DNA of 56,918 nt, from contig JANQIP010000241.1 in the NCBI GenBank assembly GCA_028282095.1, forward strand, positions 1 through 56,918, written 5' to 3'. The notes beneath the pieces were generated by a model that saw nothing but the letters and a program-made list of their open reading frames with translations, did no database searches and had not been told where the DNA came from. This DNA is from Xanthobacteraceae bacterium (GTDB lineage Bacteria > Pseudomonadota > Alphaproteobacteria > Rhizobiales > Xanthobacteraceae). Below are positions 26,550 through 35,553 of this stretch, piece after piece (positions within the stretch are counted from its first letter, which is position 1; each line of letters begins with the position of its first letter). The position numbers and the translations under genes were made by a program.

Positions 26550-27462
26550 TTTCGAGCATCCCTCGCAAGACGTTGCGGATGAGTTCGCGCCGATACCAGG
26601 CCGAGGCGCGCACGTCGGAGATCGGGCTGATTTCGTCGTCGGCGGCCTTCAGTGCCGGTTCGATCGTCTCGGCAACGAGCCGGCCTTCGAGCGTCGCCTC
26701 GGTGCGCGGCGCACGAATCGCCGTCGGCGCCACCGCGCCGAAGGCGATGCGCGCATCGTTGAGCGCACCCGCCGCTGGGTTAGCGCCGACGCCGATCGAG
26801 ATCGCGGAAATGTCGAGCGCCGGCCGCGCGCCGGCCTTGTAGAACGCGCTGACAAAGCGCTCGTTCGGCAGCGGCACCTCGACGGCGGTCAGAAGCTCGT
26901 CGGGCCGGCGGCTGGTGCGGCCGGGGCCGACAAGGAAGTCGCGCAAGGGCACGGTCCGGGTCGCAAGCGTGCCGTCCGCCTTGCTTGCGAGCACGACATG
27001 CGCGTCGAACACCAGCAGCGGCACCAGCGTATCGCCGGCGGGCGAGGCGTTGCAGATATTGCCGCCGATCGTTGCGACATTGCGGAGCTGGTCGCTGGCA
27101 AAACAGTCGCACGCCTGCCACAGCGCGTTGAAGCGCGAGCGCACCAGCGCGTTCTCCAGGAGGTCGGTCATGGTCGCGAGCGCGCCGAAGCGCACCATGC
27201 CGGAAGCCTCACCGATCCCCTGCAGCTCCGGAATACGGCGGATGTTCATCAGCGTCGGATGGAAGCGGGCGCGACCGGTCTTGCTCTGCGGCATCAGGTC
27301 GGTGCCGCCGGCAAGGATGGTCACCGGGCCGGCGCGCAACGCCTCCAATGCGGCGTCGAGCGAGCGCGGAGCGAGATAGGTCGCGATCTCATCCGCTGCG
27401 CCCCATGGCGTGGGCGGGGCCGGCTCGCGCTCGACGGCGGTCGATCGCAGATGCTCGTTCAC
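26533..27462 (-). CDS. Molybdenum hydroxylase medium subunit, FAD-binding
   Basis: The 309-residue FAD subunit has the two characteristic FAD motifs, TILAGGTDLMP and ATIGGNICNASPAGD, and the CO dehydrogenase flavoprotein C-terminal domain. It lacks the insertion that carries a [4Fe-4S] cluster in 4-hydroxybenzoyl-CoA reductase, so it is not that enzyme type. The start is GTG at 27462, two bases from the HyuB stop codon, which indicates one transcript with the HyuA/HyuB genes. Confidence 0.9.
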   Translation of the reverse strand: MNEHLRSTAVEREPAPPTPWGAADEIATYLAPRSLDAALEALRAGPVTILAGGTDLMPQSKTGRARFHPTLMNIRRIPELQGIGEASGMVRFGALATMTDLLENALVRSRFNALWQACDCFASDQLRNVATIGGNICNASPAGDTLVPLLVFDAHVVLASKADGTLATRTVPLRDFLVGPGRTSRRPDELLTAVEVPLPNERFVSAFYKAGARPALDISAISIGVGANPAAGALNDARIAFGAVAPTAIRAPRTEATLEGRLVAETIEPALKAADDEISPISDVRASAWYRRELIRNVLRGMLENVGQC

Positions 27463-27463
27463 G

Positions 27464-29131
27464 TCAGGCTCCGTATACTTTCTGCGCCGCCTCCGGCGAG
27501 ATCACGCCATCGCGCACTTCCTCGGCGAGCTTGTCGCGATCGCGCTGCTGCGGATCGCCATAGCCGCCACCCCCGCCAGCCTGCTGATGATAGACGGTGC
27601 CGCGCGGCACACCGGTGATCAGGTCCTTGTTGCGCGGGGTGACGACATTGCCGTCCGGATAGGTGAGGCGAATGAAGTTGAGCGTTCCATCGCCGCCGCC
27701 GAACAGGCCGAAGGCCGGCTCGAAATCTCCGTCCCCGAAGATCACGACTTGTGTGTCGTCGGAGCCGATCTCGAACACCGTCTCGACCCCGAGCCCGCCG
27801 CGCCATTGGCCGGGCCCGGCCGAGTCGGTGAGGTATTCGTGCTTGAGCAGCCGGTGCGGCGTCTGCTGCTCGAACATCTCATAGTCCTGGTCGAGCACGC
27901 CGCCGGATGCATCGATCATCCCGATATGGTCGTAGCCGTCGAACCCGTGCAGCGCGCCGGAGCCGCCTTTCAGCCCCATGAAGCCGATATCGACATATTT
28001 GTCCTGTTTTTGCGGATCGAGCCCGGTGGTGAGCGAGCACAGGAGATTGTTCCAGCCGGCGGTGACGCGCTCCGGCATCACCGGCGCGAGCGCGCGCTGG
28101 ATCGCCTCGGCATTGGGCGGACACAGGTGATTGCCGAACGTCGTGGCCTTGGGATAGGCGGCATTGAGGATGGTCCCGTCCGGGATGACGATCTCGATCG
28201 GCGCCACCATGCCTTCATTGTGCGGGATGTCGGGATTGACCATCTGCAGCAAGGTCAGGATGGTCGCCGATGCGCTCGAGGTGAAGGTGCCGTTGACGAA
28301 ACCGTTGGTCTGCGGGTCGGTCTGCGAGTAGTCGAACCTGATGCGCTTGTCCTCGACGGTGATGGTCACGCGAATGGTGAATTGCGAGCCCTCGTGCCGG
28401 CCGTCGTAATAGACCCGGCCTTCGCCGTGATAGACGCCGTTGGGGATGGTCGCGATCTCGCTTTCCATCATCTTGCGCGTGGCATCGAACAGCGCCTTCT
28501 TGTGCGCCTCGAAACTGTCGCGCCCGTATTTTTCCAATAGCGACATCATGCGCCGTTCGCCGACGCGGCAGGCGCCGATCTCGGCCTTCATGTCGTGCTG
28601 CACGATGTCGAAGCGGATATTGGCGAAGATCAGGTCCCACACATCCTTGCGCAGCACGCCTTTCTCAAAAACCTTGACCGGCGGGATGCGCAGCGCCTCC
28701 TGCCACACCTCGACGGCGTTCGGATTGTAGCCGCCGGCGACAGCGCCGCCGATATCGGCCTGGTGGCCTTTCACCGCGGTCCACGCCACCAGCTCGCCCT
28801 TGAAGAAGATCGGCTTGTAGACGGCGACGTCGTTGTTCTGATTGCCGTAGGAGAACACGTCGTTGTGGAAGATCACGTCGCCCGGATAGAGGTCGTTGCC
28901 GAAATAGGCGCGGATATGCTTGCACACGGGCGCGAGCGAGAAGGCGAGGATCGGCAGGTTTTCGGTCTGCTCGAGCATGCGGCCTTCGCCGTCGTAAAGG
29001 CCGGTCACGTAATCCTTGGCCTCGCACAGAATGGGCGAGCGCGTCGTCTGCTGCATCGAGATCGACATTTCGTCGGTGATCGAGCGGAAGGTGCGCGCGT
29101 AGACCGACAAGAGAATGGGATCGATCGTCAT
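27464..29131 (-). CDS. hyuB: Hydantoinase B / oxoprolinase family protein (HyuB)
   Basis: This 555-residue protein is a full-length HyuB family member: it opens with TRSPILCEAKDYVTGLYD, has HNDVFSYGNQNNDVAVY and QTNGFVNGTFTSSA in the middle, and ends with the conserved QQAGGGGGYGDPQQRD and a VSPEAAQKVYG-like tail. With HyuA it forms ATP-dependent enzymes such as N-methylhydantoinase, 5-oxoprolinase, caprolactamase, and acetone or acetophenone carboxylase. Its ATG overlaps the HyuA stop by four bases. No extra small subunit (as in acetone carboxylase) is present, which makes a lactamase- or hydantoinase-like reaction more likely than a carboxylase; that is inference. Confidence 0.9.
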   Translation of the reverse strand: MTIDPILLSVYARTFRSITDEMSISMQQTTRSPILCEAKDYVTGLYDGEGRMLEQTENLPILAFSLAPVCKHIRAYFGNDLYPGDVIFHNDVFSYGNQNNDVAVYKPIFFKGELVAWTAVKGHQADIGGAVAGGYNPNAVEVWQEALRIPPVKVFEKGVLRKDVWDLIFANIRFDIVQHDMKAEIGACRVGERRMMSLLEKYGRDSFEAHKKALFDATRKMMESEIATIPNGVYHGEGRVYYDGRHEGSQFTIRVTITVEDKRIRFDYSQTDPQTNGFVNGTFTSSASATILTLLQMVNPDIPHNEGMVAPIEIVIPDGTILNAAYPKATTFGNHLCPPNAEAIQRALAPVMPERVTAGWNNLLCSLTTGLDPQKQDKYVDIGFMGLKGGSGALHGFDGYDHIGMIDASGGVLDQDYEMFEQQTPHRLLKHEYLTDSAGPGQWRGGLGVETVFEIGSDDTQVVIFGDGDFEPAFGLFGGGDGTLNFIRLTYPDGNVVTPRNKDLITGVPRGTVYHQQAGGGGGYGDPQQRDRDKLAEEVRDGVISPEAAQKVYGA

Positions 29132-31257
29132 GCCATCACCTTTTCGGTCTCGCGCTCGAACGCGTTGCGTGCCAGGTCCTCGCGCCCCTTGCGATAGAGG
29201 ACGAAGGAGCGGTAGCGGTCGACCACGCAGTCGAAGCTTCCCGACACGAAGATCGCGGTCGTCACCGTCTCGATCACTGCGGGGCCGGGAATCGCATTGC
29301 CGCAGCGCAGCCGATGCTCGTCATAGATGCGAACCGTCTCGTAGGTTTCGCTTTCCGGCACATAGACCGAGCGCCGGCCTTTCAACGCGCCGCGCGCATC
29401 CTGGCCGGCGAAACGCTCGGTCGGGTAATCCGGCCGGTCGGTCGCGCCGAGCGCCTGCATCCGCACATTGATGATCTCGATCGGCGTGCCCTCGGCTTCG
29501 AGCGTATAGCCGTAGAGCCGGTTATGCTCGTCATGGAAGGCACGCGCGATCGCCGCGCCATCGCGCCGTTCGACCGCCGCGCCCACGACCTCGAACGAGA
29601 CTTCGTGATACTGTTTCAGATAACGGCAGTCGAAGCGAACGCGATAGCGCCGCTGCGGCGGGGCGACACGCTCCTCCTCCAGCATGCGGTCTCCCTCGCG
29701 CCGCATGTCGCCAAGGGTGGCATCGAGCCGGTCCCAGTCGAGCGATTCGAGCCGGGCAACGAAGGTGCGCACGAAGTCATGCTGCAGCTCACTCAGCAGC
29801 ATGCCGAAGGCGCACAGCACCGAGGCGGATGGCGGCACGATCTGCAGCGGGATTTCGAGCTCGTTGCAGATCATGCAGGAATGCATCGGCCCGGCGCCGC
29901 CGGCGGCGACGAAGGCAAATTCGCGCGGGTCGAAGCCGCGCTTGATGGTCACTTCCCGCACCCCTTGCGCCATGTTGTTGCAGGCGATGCGGTACATGCC
30001 GGCGGCCGCCGCCTCGATCGTCAGGCCCATCGGCGCGGCGATGTTCTCCTTGATCGCGCGCCGGGCGGCCATCGGATCGAGCCGCATCTTGCCGCCGGCG
30101 AAGAAATTGGGATCGAGATAGCCGAGCACGAGATTGGCGTCGGTGGTGGTCGGCAGCCGGCCGCCTTTGCCGTAGCAGGCCGGGCCCGGCAAAGCGCCGG
30201 CGCTTTGCGGGCCGACGCGCAGCAGGCCGCCTTCGTCGAGCCAGCCGATCGAGCCGCCGCCGGCGCCGATGGTGTGGATGTCGAGCATCGGCAATGCGAT
30301 CTTGTGGCGAGCGATCTCGCCGTCGTTCACGGTCGAAGGCCGTTCGATCGCGACCGAAGCCTCGAAACTGGTGCCGCCCATATCGGTGGTGATGCAACGG
30401 TCAAAGCCGAGCGCGGCAGAAAAGAACAGGCCGGCCGACGGCCCGCCGGCGGGCCCGGACAATAGGGTCAGCGCCGCTTTCTCGCGCGCGAGCTGCGGAG
30501 AGATGACCCCGCCATTCGACTGCATGATGAGCAGGACGCCGCCGAAGCCGGCCGCCGCAAGGCGGGTGACGAGCTGGTCGAGATAGTGGTTGAGCTTCGG
30601 CCCGACATAGGAGTTGAGCGCGGTCGTGCTCACCCGCTCGTAGAAGCGGATCGAGGGCAACAGGTCGGTCGAGACGGTGAGATAGGCGCCGGGCAACTCG
30701 GAACGCACGAGTTCGGCCGCCGCCTGTTCATGGGCGGGATTGGCGAACGCATTCATGAAGCAGATCGAAACCGCCTCGATGTCTTCGGCCTTGAGCAGTG
30801 CAATTGCGCTATGAATGTCGTCGAGCGACAGCGCCTCGAGCTCGCTTCCGTTGCGGTCGAGCCGGCCGCCCACGCCCACGCGCAGATAGCGGGGCACCAG
30901 CGGTTTCACATTGGCGTAGCGATTGTCATACTGACGTTCGCGGATGCCGCGGCGCATTTCGAGCGCATCGCGCACGCCGCGCGTCGTCAACAGGGCGCAT
31001 TTCGCCCCGGTATGGGTGAGCGTCGCATTGGTCGCAACCGTCGTGCCGTGCACGATGGTATCGACCGAACGGATGAAATCGGCGAATTGCGCCCGCGGCG
31101 CCAGTCGCGCCGCGAGCTCCTCCAATCCGGCGACGACGGCGATCGACGGATCGTCGGGAGTCGACAACACCTTGTGGATCACCGCTTCCGGGCCGTGCCC
31201 GGCCACAATGAAGTCGGTGAAGGTGCCGCCGACGTCGATGCCGATCTTCAGACTCAT
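29128..31257 (-). CDS. hyuA: Hydantoinase A / oxoprolinase family protein (HyuA)
   Basis: The 709-residue ATP-using partner of HyuB. The N-terminal phosphate-binding motif IGIDVGGTFTDFIVAG belongs to the actin-like ATPase fold. Further landmarks are VHGTTVATNATL, GPAGGPSAGLFF, TTDMGGTSFEASV and the IGAGGGSIGWLDEGG segment. I chose the ATG at 31257 (MSLKIGIDVGG); the in-frame extension to 31383 overlaps the acyl-CoA synthetase and is not family-like. It likely activates a carbonyl oxygen (lactam, hydantoin or ketone) by phosphorylation before HyuB completes hydrolysis or carboxylation. Substrate unknown. Confidence 0.9.
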   Translation of the reverse strand: MSLKIGIDVGGTFTDFIVAGHGPEAVIHKVLSTPDDPSIAVVAGLEELAARLAPRAQFADFIRSVDTIVHGTTVATNATLTHTGAKCALLTTRGVRDALEMRRGIRERQYDNRYANVKPLVPRYLRVGVGGRLDRNGSELEALSLDDIHSAIALLKAEDIEAVSICFMNAFANPAHEQAAAELVRSELPGAYLTVSTDLLPSIRFYERVSTTALNSYVGPKLNHYLDQLVTRLAAAGFGGVLLIMQSNGGVISPQLAREKAALTLLSGPAGGPSAGLFFSAALGFDRCITTDMGGTSFEASVAIERPSTVNDGEIARHKIALPMLDIHTIGAGGGSIGWLDEGGLLRVGPQSAGALPGPACYGKGGRLPTTTDANLVLGYLDPNFFAGGKMRLDPMAARRAIKENIAAPMGLTIEAAAAGMYRIACNNMAQGVREVTIKRGFDPREFAFVAAGGAGPMHSCMICNELEIPLQIVPPSASVLCAFGMLLSELQHDFVRTFVARLESLDWDRLDATLGDMRREGDRMLEEERVAPPQRRYRVRFDCRYLKQYHEVSFEVVGAAVERRDGAAIARAFHDEHNRLYGYTLEAEGTPIEIINVRMQALGATDRPDYPTERFAGQDARGALKGRRSVYVPESETYETVRIYDEHRLRCGNAIPGPAVIETVTTAIFVSGSFDCVVDRYRSFVLYRKGREDLARNAFERETEKVMA

Positions 31258-31318
31258 GCGCGCTACGCTCGCTTGTTGCTCGTGCTTACTTTCTCTTTGT
31301 TCGCTCGCATCACTTGGG

Positions 31319-32836
31319 TCACGCTGCCGCCGCGGCGGCGAGCGCCTGCTTGAGATCGTCGCGCTTGACCTTGCCGAGGGCATTGCGCGGCAGGCTGTCC
31401 AGGAAGAAAACGCCGCGCGGCCGCTTGTAAGGGGCGATCCGGCCCTCGAACAGCGCGAGCGCCTGCGCCTCGCTCATGCGCGTGCACGGCTTGAGCACGA
31501 CGGCCGCAACCACCGTCTCGCCCCAGCGCTCGTCAGGCTTGCCGAGGGCACAGGCTTCGAGAATGTCCGGACAGTCGAGCAGCACCGCCTCGATCTCCGC
31601 CGGATAGACATTCTCGCCGCCGGAAATGATCATGTCGTGCTTGCGCGCGACCACATAGAGATAACCGTCGTCGTCGAAATGGCCGATATCGCCGGAGCGA
31701 TACCAGCCATCGTGCAGCGCGGCGGCGGAAAGCTCGGGCGCGTTCCAATAACCGCGCATCACATTGGGGCCGCGCACGACGATCTCGCCGTCCGCGCCGG
31801 CCGGCCGGTCGCAGCCATTGTCGTCGACGACGCGCACCGCGCAGTAAAGGGCGGGAAGCCCCGCCGCACCGGCCTTGCGGTCGGCATCCTCGGCACGCAG
31901 ATAGGTGGCGATCGGACAGGTCTCGGTCGAGCCGTACACTTGGATCAGCGGCATGCCGCGCGCCTGCACCTGTCGCACATATGGCTCGGACACGATGGTC
32001 GAGCCGGTCGTCAGCATGCGCAGGCTGGAAAGATCCGCCTCGCGCCAGCGCGGATGCTCCATCATCGCGGTGAGCTGCGCCGGAACGAACACCGAAAGCG
32101 TGATGCGGTCGCGTTCGATCGCCTCGATGGCCGCGGCCGGATCGAACTTCGCATGCAGGAAGACGCTGGCTCCGGCATGCAGCGCCGGCACGGTCTGAAT
32201 ATTGAGCCCGCCGACATGGAACAGCGGCAGCGTCGTGAGCACGCGATCGGCGCTGGTGAGATCGTGCATATGGGCGCTGTTCAGGGCATTCCAGAACAAC
32301 GCCTCTTGCGTCAGCACCACGCCTTTCGGCATGCCGGTCGATCCCGAGGTGTAGCAGAGCAGGGCCGGCGCCTCGAATGCGGCTTGCGCCGGCGGTGCGG
32401 CCGCTGGCGCTATCTCGATCCGGTCCCATTGCCGCCAGTCCGCGCGCGTGGCATCGAGCGCGACCCATGTCGGCGCGGGGTTCGTTGCGCGCAGCGCCTC
32501 GGCATGGTCGAGAAACTCAGGGGTGACCAGCACGGCGTGCGGCGCGGCGTCGGCAAGCACGCGCGCATGTTCGGGCACGGCGAGCCGCCAGTTGAGCGGC
32601 AAGAGGATCGCGCGCCGGCGCGTGCAGGCGAGCAGCAGTGCGATCATTTCCGGATGATTGAATCCGAGATAAGCAACCACGTCGCCCGCGCCGACACCGA
32701 GCGTTGCCAGCCGGCCGCAGGCCGCGCGCATCCGGGCGGCAAGGTCGGCATAGCTCAGCCCGTGGTCACCATAGGCGATCGCGAGCTTGCGCGGCGTGAA
32801 TGCCGCATGCCGCTCGATCGCCTGCGCGAGATCCAT
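31319..32836 (-). CDS. AMP-dependent acyl-CoA synthetase
   Basis: This 505-residue adenylate-forming enzyme would activate a carboxylic acid to its CoA thioester through an acyl-AMP. Motifs: P-loop CYTSGSTGMPKGVVLTQEAL, YGSTETCP, DGWYRSGDIG, and the C-terminal catalytic lysine in PRNALGKVKRDDL. Substrate-pocket residues do not let me name the acid. The gene lies three bases after the thiolase stop and 61 bases before HyuA in a continuous same-strand run, so it likely acts on a product of the hydroxylase/HyuAB steps or on the imported substrate itself. Confidence 0.92.
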   Translation of the reverse strand: MDLAQAIERHAAFTPRKLAIAYGDHGLSYADLAARMRAACGRLATLGVGAGDVVAYLGFNHPEMIALLLACTRRRAILLPLNWRLAVPEHARVLADAAPHAVLVTPEFLDHAEALRATNPAPTWVALDATRADWRQWDRIEIAPAAAPPAQAAFEAPALLCYTSGSTGMPKGVVLTQEALFWNALNSAHMHDLTSADRVLTTLPLFHVGGLNIQTVPALHAGASVFLHAKFDPAAAIEAIERDRITLSVFVPAQLTAMMEHPRWREADLSSLRMLTTGSTIVSEPYVRQVQARGMPLIQVYGSTETCPIATYLRAEDADRKAGAAGLPALYCAVRVVDDNGCDRPAGADGEIVVRGPNVMRGYWNAPELSAAALHDGWYRSGDIGHFDDDGYLYVVARKHDMIISGGENVYPAEIEAVLLDCPDILEACALGKPDERWGETVVAAVVLKPCTRMSEAQALALFEGRIAPYKRPRGVFFLDSLPRNALGKVKRDDLKQALAAAAAA

Positions 32837-32839
32837 GGC

Positions 32840-34048
32840 TCACCCTCGGTCGGCCACTTCGACCACCACCGCCATCGCGGTATCGCCTGCGGCGCATCCG
32901 GTGAACAGCCCATAGCCGCCCCCCTTGAGCGCCAGCTCCTCGATCAGCTCGATGACCGCCCGCGTTCCCATCGGTGCCTGCGGATGACCCCAGACCAACG
33001 AGCTGCCGAAATTGTTCATGCGATCGACCGGTACGCCCATCTGGCGCGAGAACAGGATATCGTTCACGGCAAACGGATTATGGGTCTTGATCGCGGCAAG
33101 GTCGCTCACGGCGACGCCCGCCTGTTCGAGCGCGGCGTGCGCCGCCGGGATCGGCGCTTCCGGCATATAGGCGAGCTCGGCCCGGTATGAGCCGAATCCA
33201 CACAGGCGGATGCAGATACTCGGATCGCGGCTCAGCTCCTTGGCCCGGTCCGGTGCGGCAAGAAGGATCGCGCCATTGCCATCGGCGGGATGGGTCTGCC
33301 CGCCGAAGGTGACGCTGCCGCCATCGAGCACGGGCTTGAGTTTCGCCAGCCCCTCCGCCGCCGAGAAATTGATGCCTTCGTCGGAGGGGAGCGTCGCCGC
33401 CGTCTTGCGGAAGGCCGGATCGGGCACGGCAAAAGGCAGGGTCATGTAGCGCTTCTGGAAGGCGCAGTCGTCGGCGAGCGCATCGCGATATTGCGCCTCG
33501 CGCCGGAGCACGATCTCGTGCTGCTCGGCGGTGCCGATCTGGTGCTTCGCCGCGACGTTTTCGGCAGTGCGGATCATCGAATGGCGGCCGAGCGGATCAT
33601 GACCGAAATTGTCCATCACCCAGTCTTCGTGGGAACCGGTGCCGCCGGGACCGCGTGGATTGGGATAGTAGAGATGCGGGCCGTTTGAGGTGCGGTCGCA
33701 GGTCAGCGCGAGCGAGGTCTGGCACAGGCCGGCATCGATCTCCTGGGCGGCGGCGAGCAGCGCGCGCACGCCGGTGGCGCAGGCCTGCATCACGATCTGT
33801 CCGCCCACATGGTTAAGGCCGACGAGACCGGCAACCCACGGCATGCCGTAAAAGGAGTGCTTCTGCGGCACGCTGAAGCCGAGCACCCCGTGCTCGATCG
33901 CGCCGCTCGGTATGTTGCGGCGGGCGAGCTCCTGTTTCGCGATGTGAGCGGCGAATTGCAGCGAATGCAGATTGGCGAACGCGCCCTGCCAGCGCGCGAA
34001 CGGCGTGCTCCAGTAGACGCCGTAGGGAATCTCCGCATCATACGTCAT
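32840..34048 (-). CDS. Thiolase family protein (acyl-CoA acyltransferase)
   Basis: The 402-residue product has the thiolase fold with nucleophile Cys90 in MQACATGVRALL, a THNPFAVND segment with the first active-site His, GHPQAPMGTR with the second, and a divergent final motif FTGCAAGDTAM in place of the usual CxGGG. It would cleave a beta-ketoacyl-CoA to acetyl-CoA and a shortened acyl-CoA. The altered final motif resembles the SCP2-thiolase group, some members of which need a small DUF35 partner; none is seen nearby. It overlaps the GntR-type regulator gene by 11 bases. Confidence 0.87.
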   Translation of the reverse strand: MTYDAEIPYGVYWSTPFARWQGAFANLHSLQFAAHIAKQELARRNIPSGAIEHGVLGFSVPQKHSFYGMPWVAGLVGLNHVGGQIVMQACATGVRALLAAAQEIDAGLCQTSLALTCDRTSNGPHLYYPNPRGPGGTGSHEDWVMDNFGHDPLGRHSMIRTAENVAAKHQIGTAEQHEIVLRREAQYRDALADDCAFQKRYMTLPFAVPDPAFRKTAATLPSDEGINFSAAEGLAKLKPVLDGGSVTFGGQTHPADGNGAILLAAPDRAKELSRDPSICIRLCGFGSYRAELAYMPEAPIPAAHAALEQAGVAVSDLAAIKTHNPFAVNDILFSRQMGVPVDRMNNFGSSLVWGHPQAPMGTRAVIELIEELALKGGGYGLFTGCAAGDTAMAVVVEVADRG

Positions 34049-34733
34049 GCTCGCCGTCCCCGTTCTCCTCGAGCTCGAGCGTTTCCCGTAGGATGCGTTT
34101 TGCCTCGCCCAGATGGCTGCGCATGGCGCCGGCTGCTTCGCCCGGCTTACCGGCGGCGAACGCAGCGGTGAGACGTTTCAACCCGCGGATCACCACCTTT
34201 TGCGTGGCGCGGTCATCGAGCGTCAGCAGCCGCAGATAGCGGACATGGTCGGCATAGAGCTCGATCGACCGCAACAGGCGGCCATTGGGCACGAGCGCGA
34301 GCCAAGCGGCGCGGTACGCGTCGTTGGCCTCGATGAAGGCTTCGGTGTCGCCGGCTGCGTGTGCATCCACCATCGTGGCAAGATGTTCGCGAACCGGCTT
34401 GAGCCGCGTGCGCCCGCGCAACTGACGCGCGACCTGGCGTGCGGCCTCCGGTTCGAGCAAGAGGCGCACCTCGTAGATCTCGTCGACGTCGGCACGGGAC
34501 AGCGTCGGCCGGATGAAGCTGCGCCCGGCAGGCGCCAGCAGCCCCTCGCAGGCGAGCCGCAGCAGCGCTTCGCGCACCGGCGTGCGCGACACGCCGAGTT
34601 GCGCGGCAAGGCTAGCCTCCGGCAACAGGCGTCCGCTCGAGAAGCGGCCGGAGCGCAACTGGTCGCGCAGCGCCACATAGGTCTGATCGCTCAGCGAGCG
34701 GGGTCGGTCGAGCGCTCTCAGCGAGGCAGCCAT
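34038..34733 (-). CDS. GntR family transcriptional regulator, FCD subfamily
   Basis: This 231-residue regulator has a winged helix near residues 12-75 (RLLPEASLAAQLGVSRTPVR and REALLRLACEGLL) followed by an all-helical FCD ligand-binding domain. FCD regulators of catabolic operons usually repress in the absence of an organic-acid ligand. The ATG at 34733 has AAGGA nine bases upstream and is preferred over GTG at 34739. It heads the catabolic gene run and is divergent from the EthD-like gene; the 13-base GTATAC palindrome between them is the likely operator. Confidence 0.9.
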   Translation of the reverse strand: MAASLRALDRPRSLSDQTYVALRDQLRSGRFSSGRLLPEASLAAQLGVSRTPVREALLRLACEGLLAPAGRSFIRPTLSRADVDEIYEVRLLLEPEAARQVARQLRGRTRLKPVREHLATMVDAHAAGDTEAFIEANDAYRAAWLALVPNGRLLRSIELYADHVRYLRLLTLDDRATQKVVIRGLKRLTAAFAAGKPGEAAGAMRSHLGEAKRILRETLELEENGDGEHDV

Positions 34734-34766
34734 GGCCACTCATCCTTGGCAAGGGAACGGACTGTC

Positions 34767-34779
34767 GTATACGGTATAC
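34767..34779. promoter_or_regulatory. Candidate operator GTATACGGTATAC for the GntR/FCD regulator
   Basis: GTATAC-G-GTATAC is a symmetric site in the 103-base divergent region between the regulator and the EthD-like gene. FCD-type GntR proteins commonly bind short palindromes with GTATAC or TGGTATACCA-like cores. Its location lets one bound dimer control both directions. Confidence 0.55.
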
Positions 34780-34836
34780 CCATGTGGCCCCTCGTGTCTA
34801 TCGGTGACGGATCGCCGCCAATTGATTTGGAGTCCG

Positions 34837-35529
34837 ATGACCGTCGTCTGTGAAGTTGTTTTCGCCGCACCGCACGCGCCGCCCGATGCCGCATTGCCGA
34901 ATGCCCTCGCCGCCATTGTTGCACGAACCGGCGGCACGCCGCCCGGGCTGCTGACGCTCGATCTTTATACGCCGGACGACGGCGCCGCGCACGATCCCTA
35001 TGTGCAGGACGGCCGCGCATCCGGCCCGCTGGCGATGCTCGCCTTCGCCTCGCTCGATGCGCTCGATGATGCGGTGAACGCGCCAGGGTTTGCGGCGATG
35101 TTGGCGGCGTCCGAGCCCGCCATCCTCGCCTGCACGGCGATGCGGCGCAGCAACCATGCTGTCGCAGGCGAGGCGGCGCCCGCCGCGCTCGCCGCAAAGT
35201 TCTCCTATGTGGTGCGCTATCATCGTCCCGCCGCCGACGAAGGCTTGTTTGCACGGCATTATGTCGAAACCCATCCGCCGCTGCTCGGCCGTCTGCCCGG
35301 TATCCGCAATGTGATGTGCTACGTTCCGCTGCCGTGGCGCCATGCTGGCGGGTTGCCGAGCATCGATTATTTGGTGGGCAACGAAGTGGTGTTCGACCAT
35401 CGCGACGCTTTCAATCATGCGATGGCTTCGCCCGTCCGTCACGCGTTGCGCGCGCATGCCAAGGAGTTCCCTGCCTATTGCGGGCGTAACACCCATTTCG
35501 CGATGCATCGCGCGCGCCTGTTCGGATGA
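34837..35529 (+). CDS. EthD-domain protein (dimeric alpha-beta barrel), two-repeat form
   Basis: This 231-residue protein has a clear EthD-like segment in the second half (YVVRYHRPAADEGLFARHYV, then HPPLLGRLPGIRNVMCY), with the conserved polar residues of the barrel. The first half (about 1-110) looks like a second, divergent barrel repeat. EthD proteins accompany ether and aromatic degradation genes; several are lyases or isomerases, others have no known activity. The ATG at 34837 has TTGGAG upstream. It is the only plus-strand gene of the catabolic region and is divergent from the regulator. Confidence 0.75.
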   Translation: MTVVCEVVFAAPHAPPDAALPNALAAIVARTGGTPPGLLTLDLYTPDDGAAHDPYVQDGRASGPLAMLAFASLDALDDAVNAPGFAAMLAASEPAILACTAMRRSNHAVAGEAAPAALAAKFSYVVRYHRPAADEGLFARHYVETHPPLLGRLPGIRNVMCYVPLPWRHAGGLPSIDYLVGNEVVFDHRDAFNHAMASPVRHALRAHAKEFPAYCGRNTHFAMHRARLFG

Positions 35530-35553
35530 TGTTCGAGCGTGTGAAGACGAGGG

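Noticed and set aside
23677..27462. Carbon monoxide dehydrogenase (CoxMSL)
   Set aside because: The large-subunit loop is YAGSFRGYG, without the AYRCSFR motif that carries the CO-binding cysteine.
31258..31383. N-terminal extension of HyuA
   Set aside because: It overlaps the acyl-CoA synthetase coding region and precedes the family start MSLKIGIDVGG.
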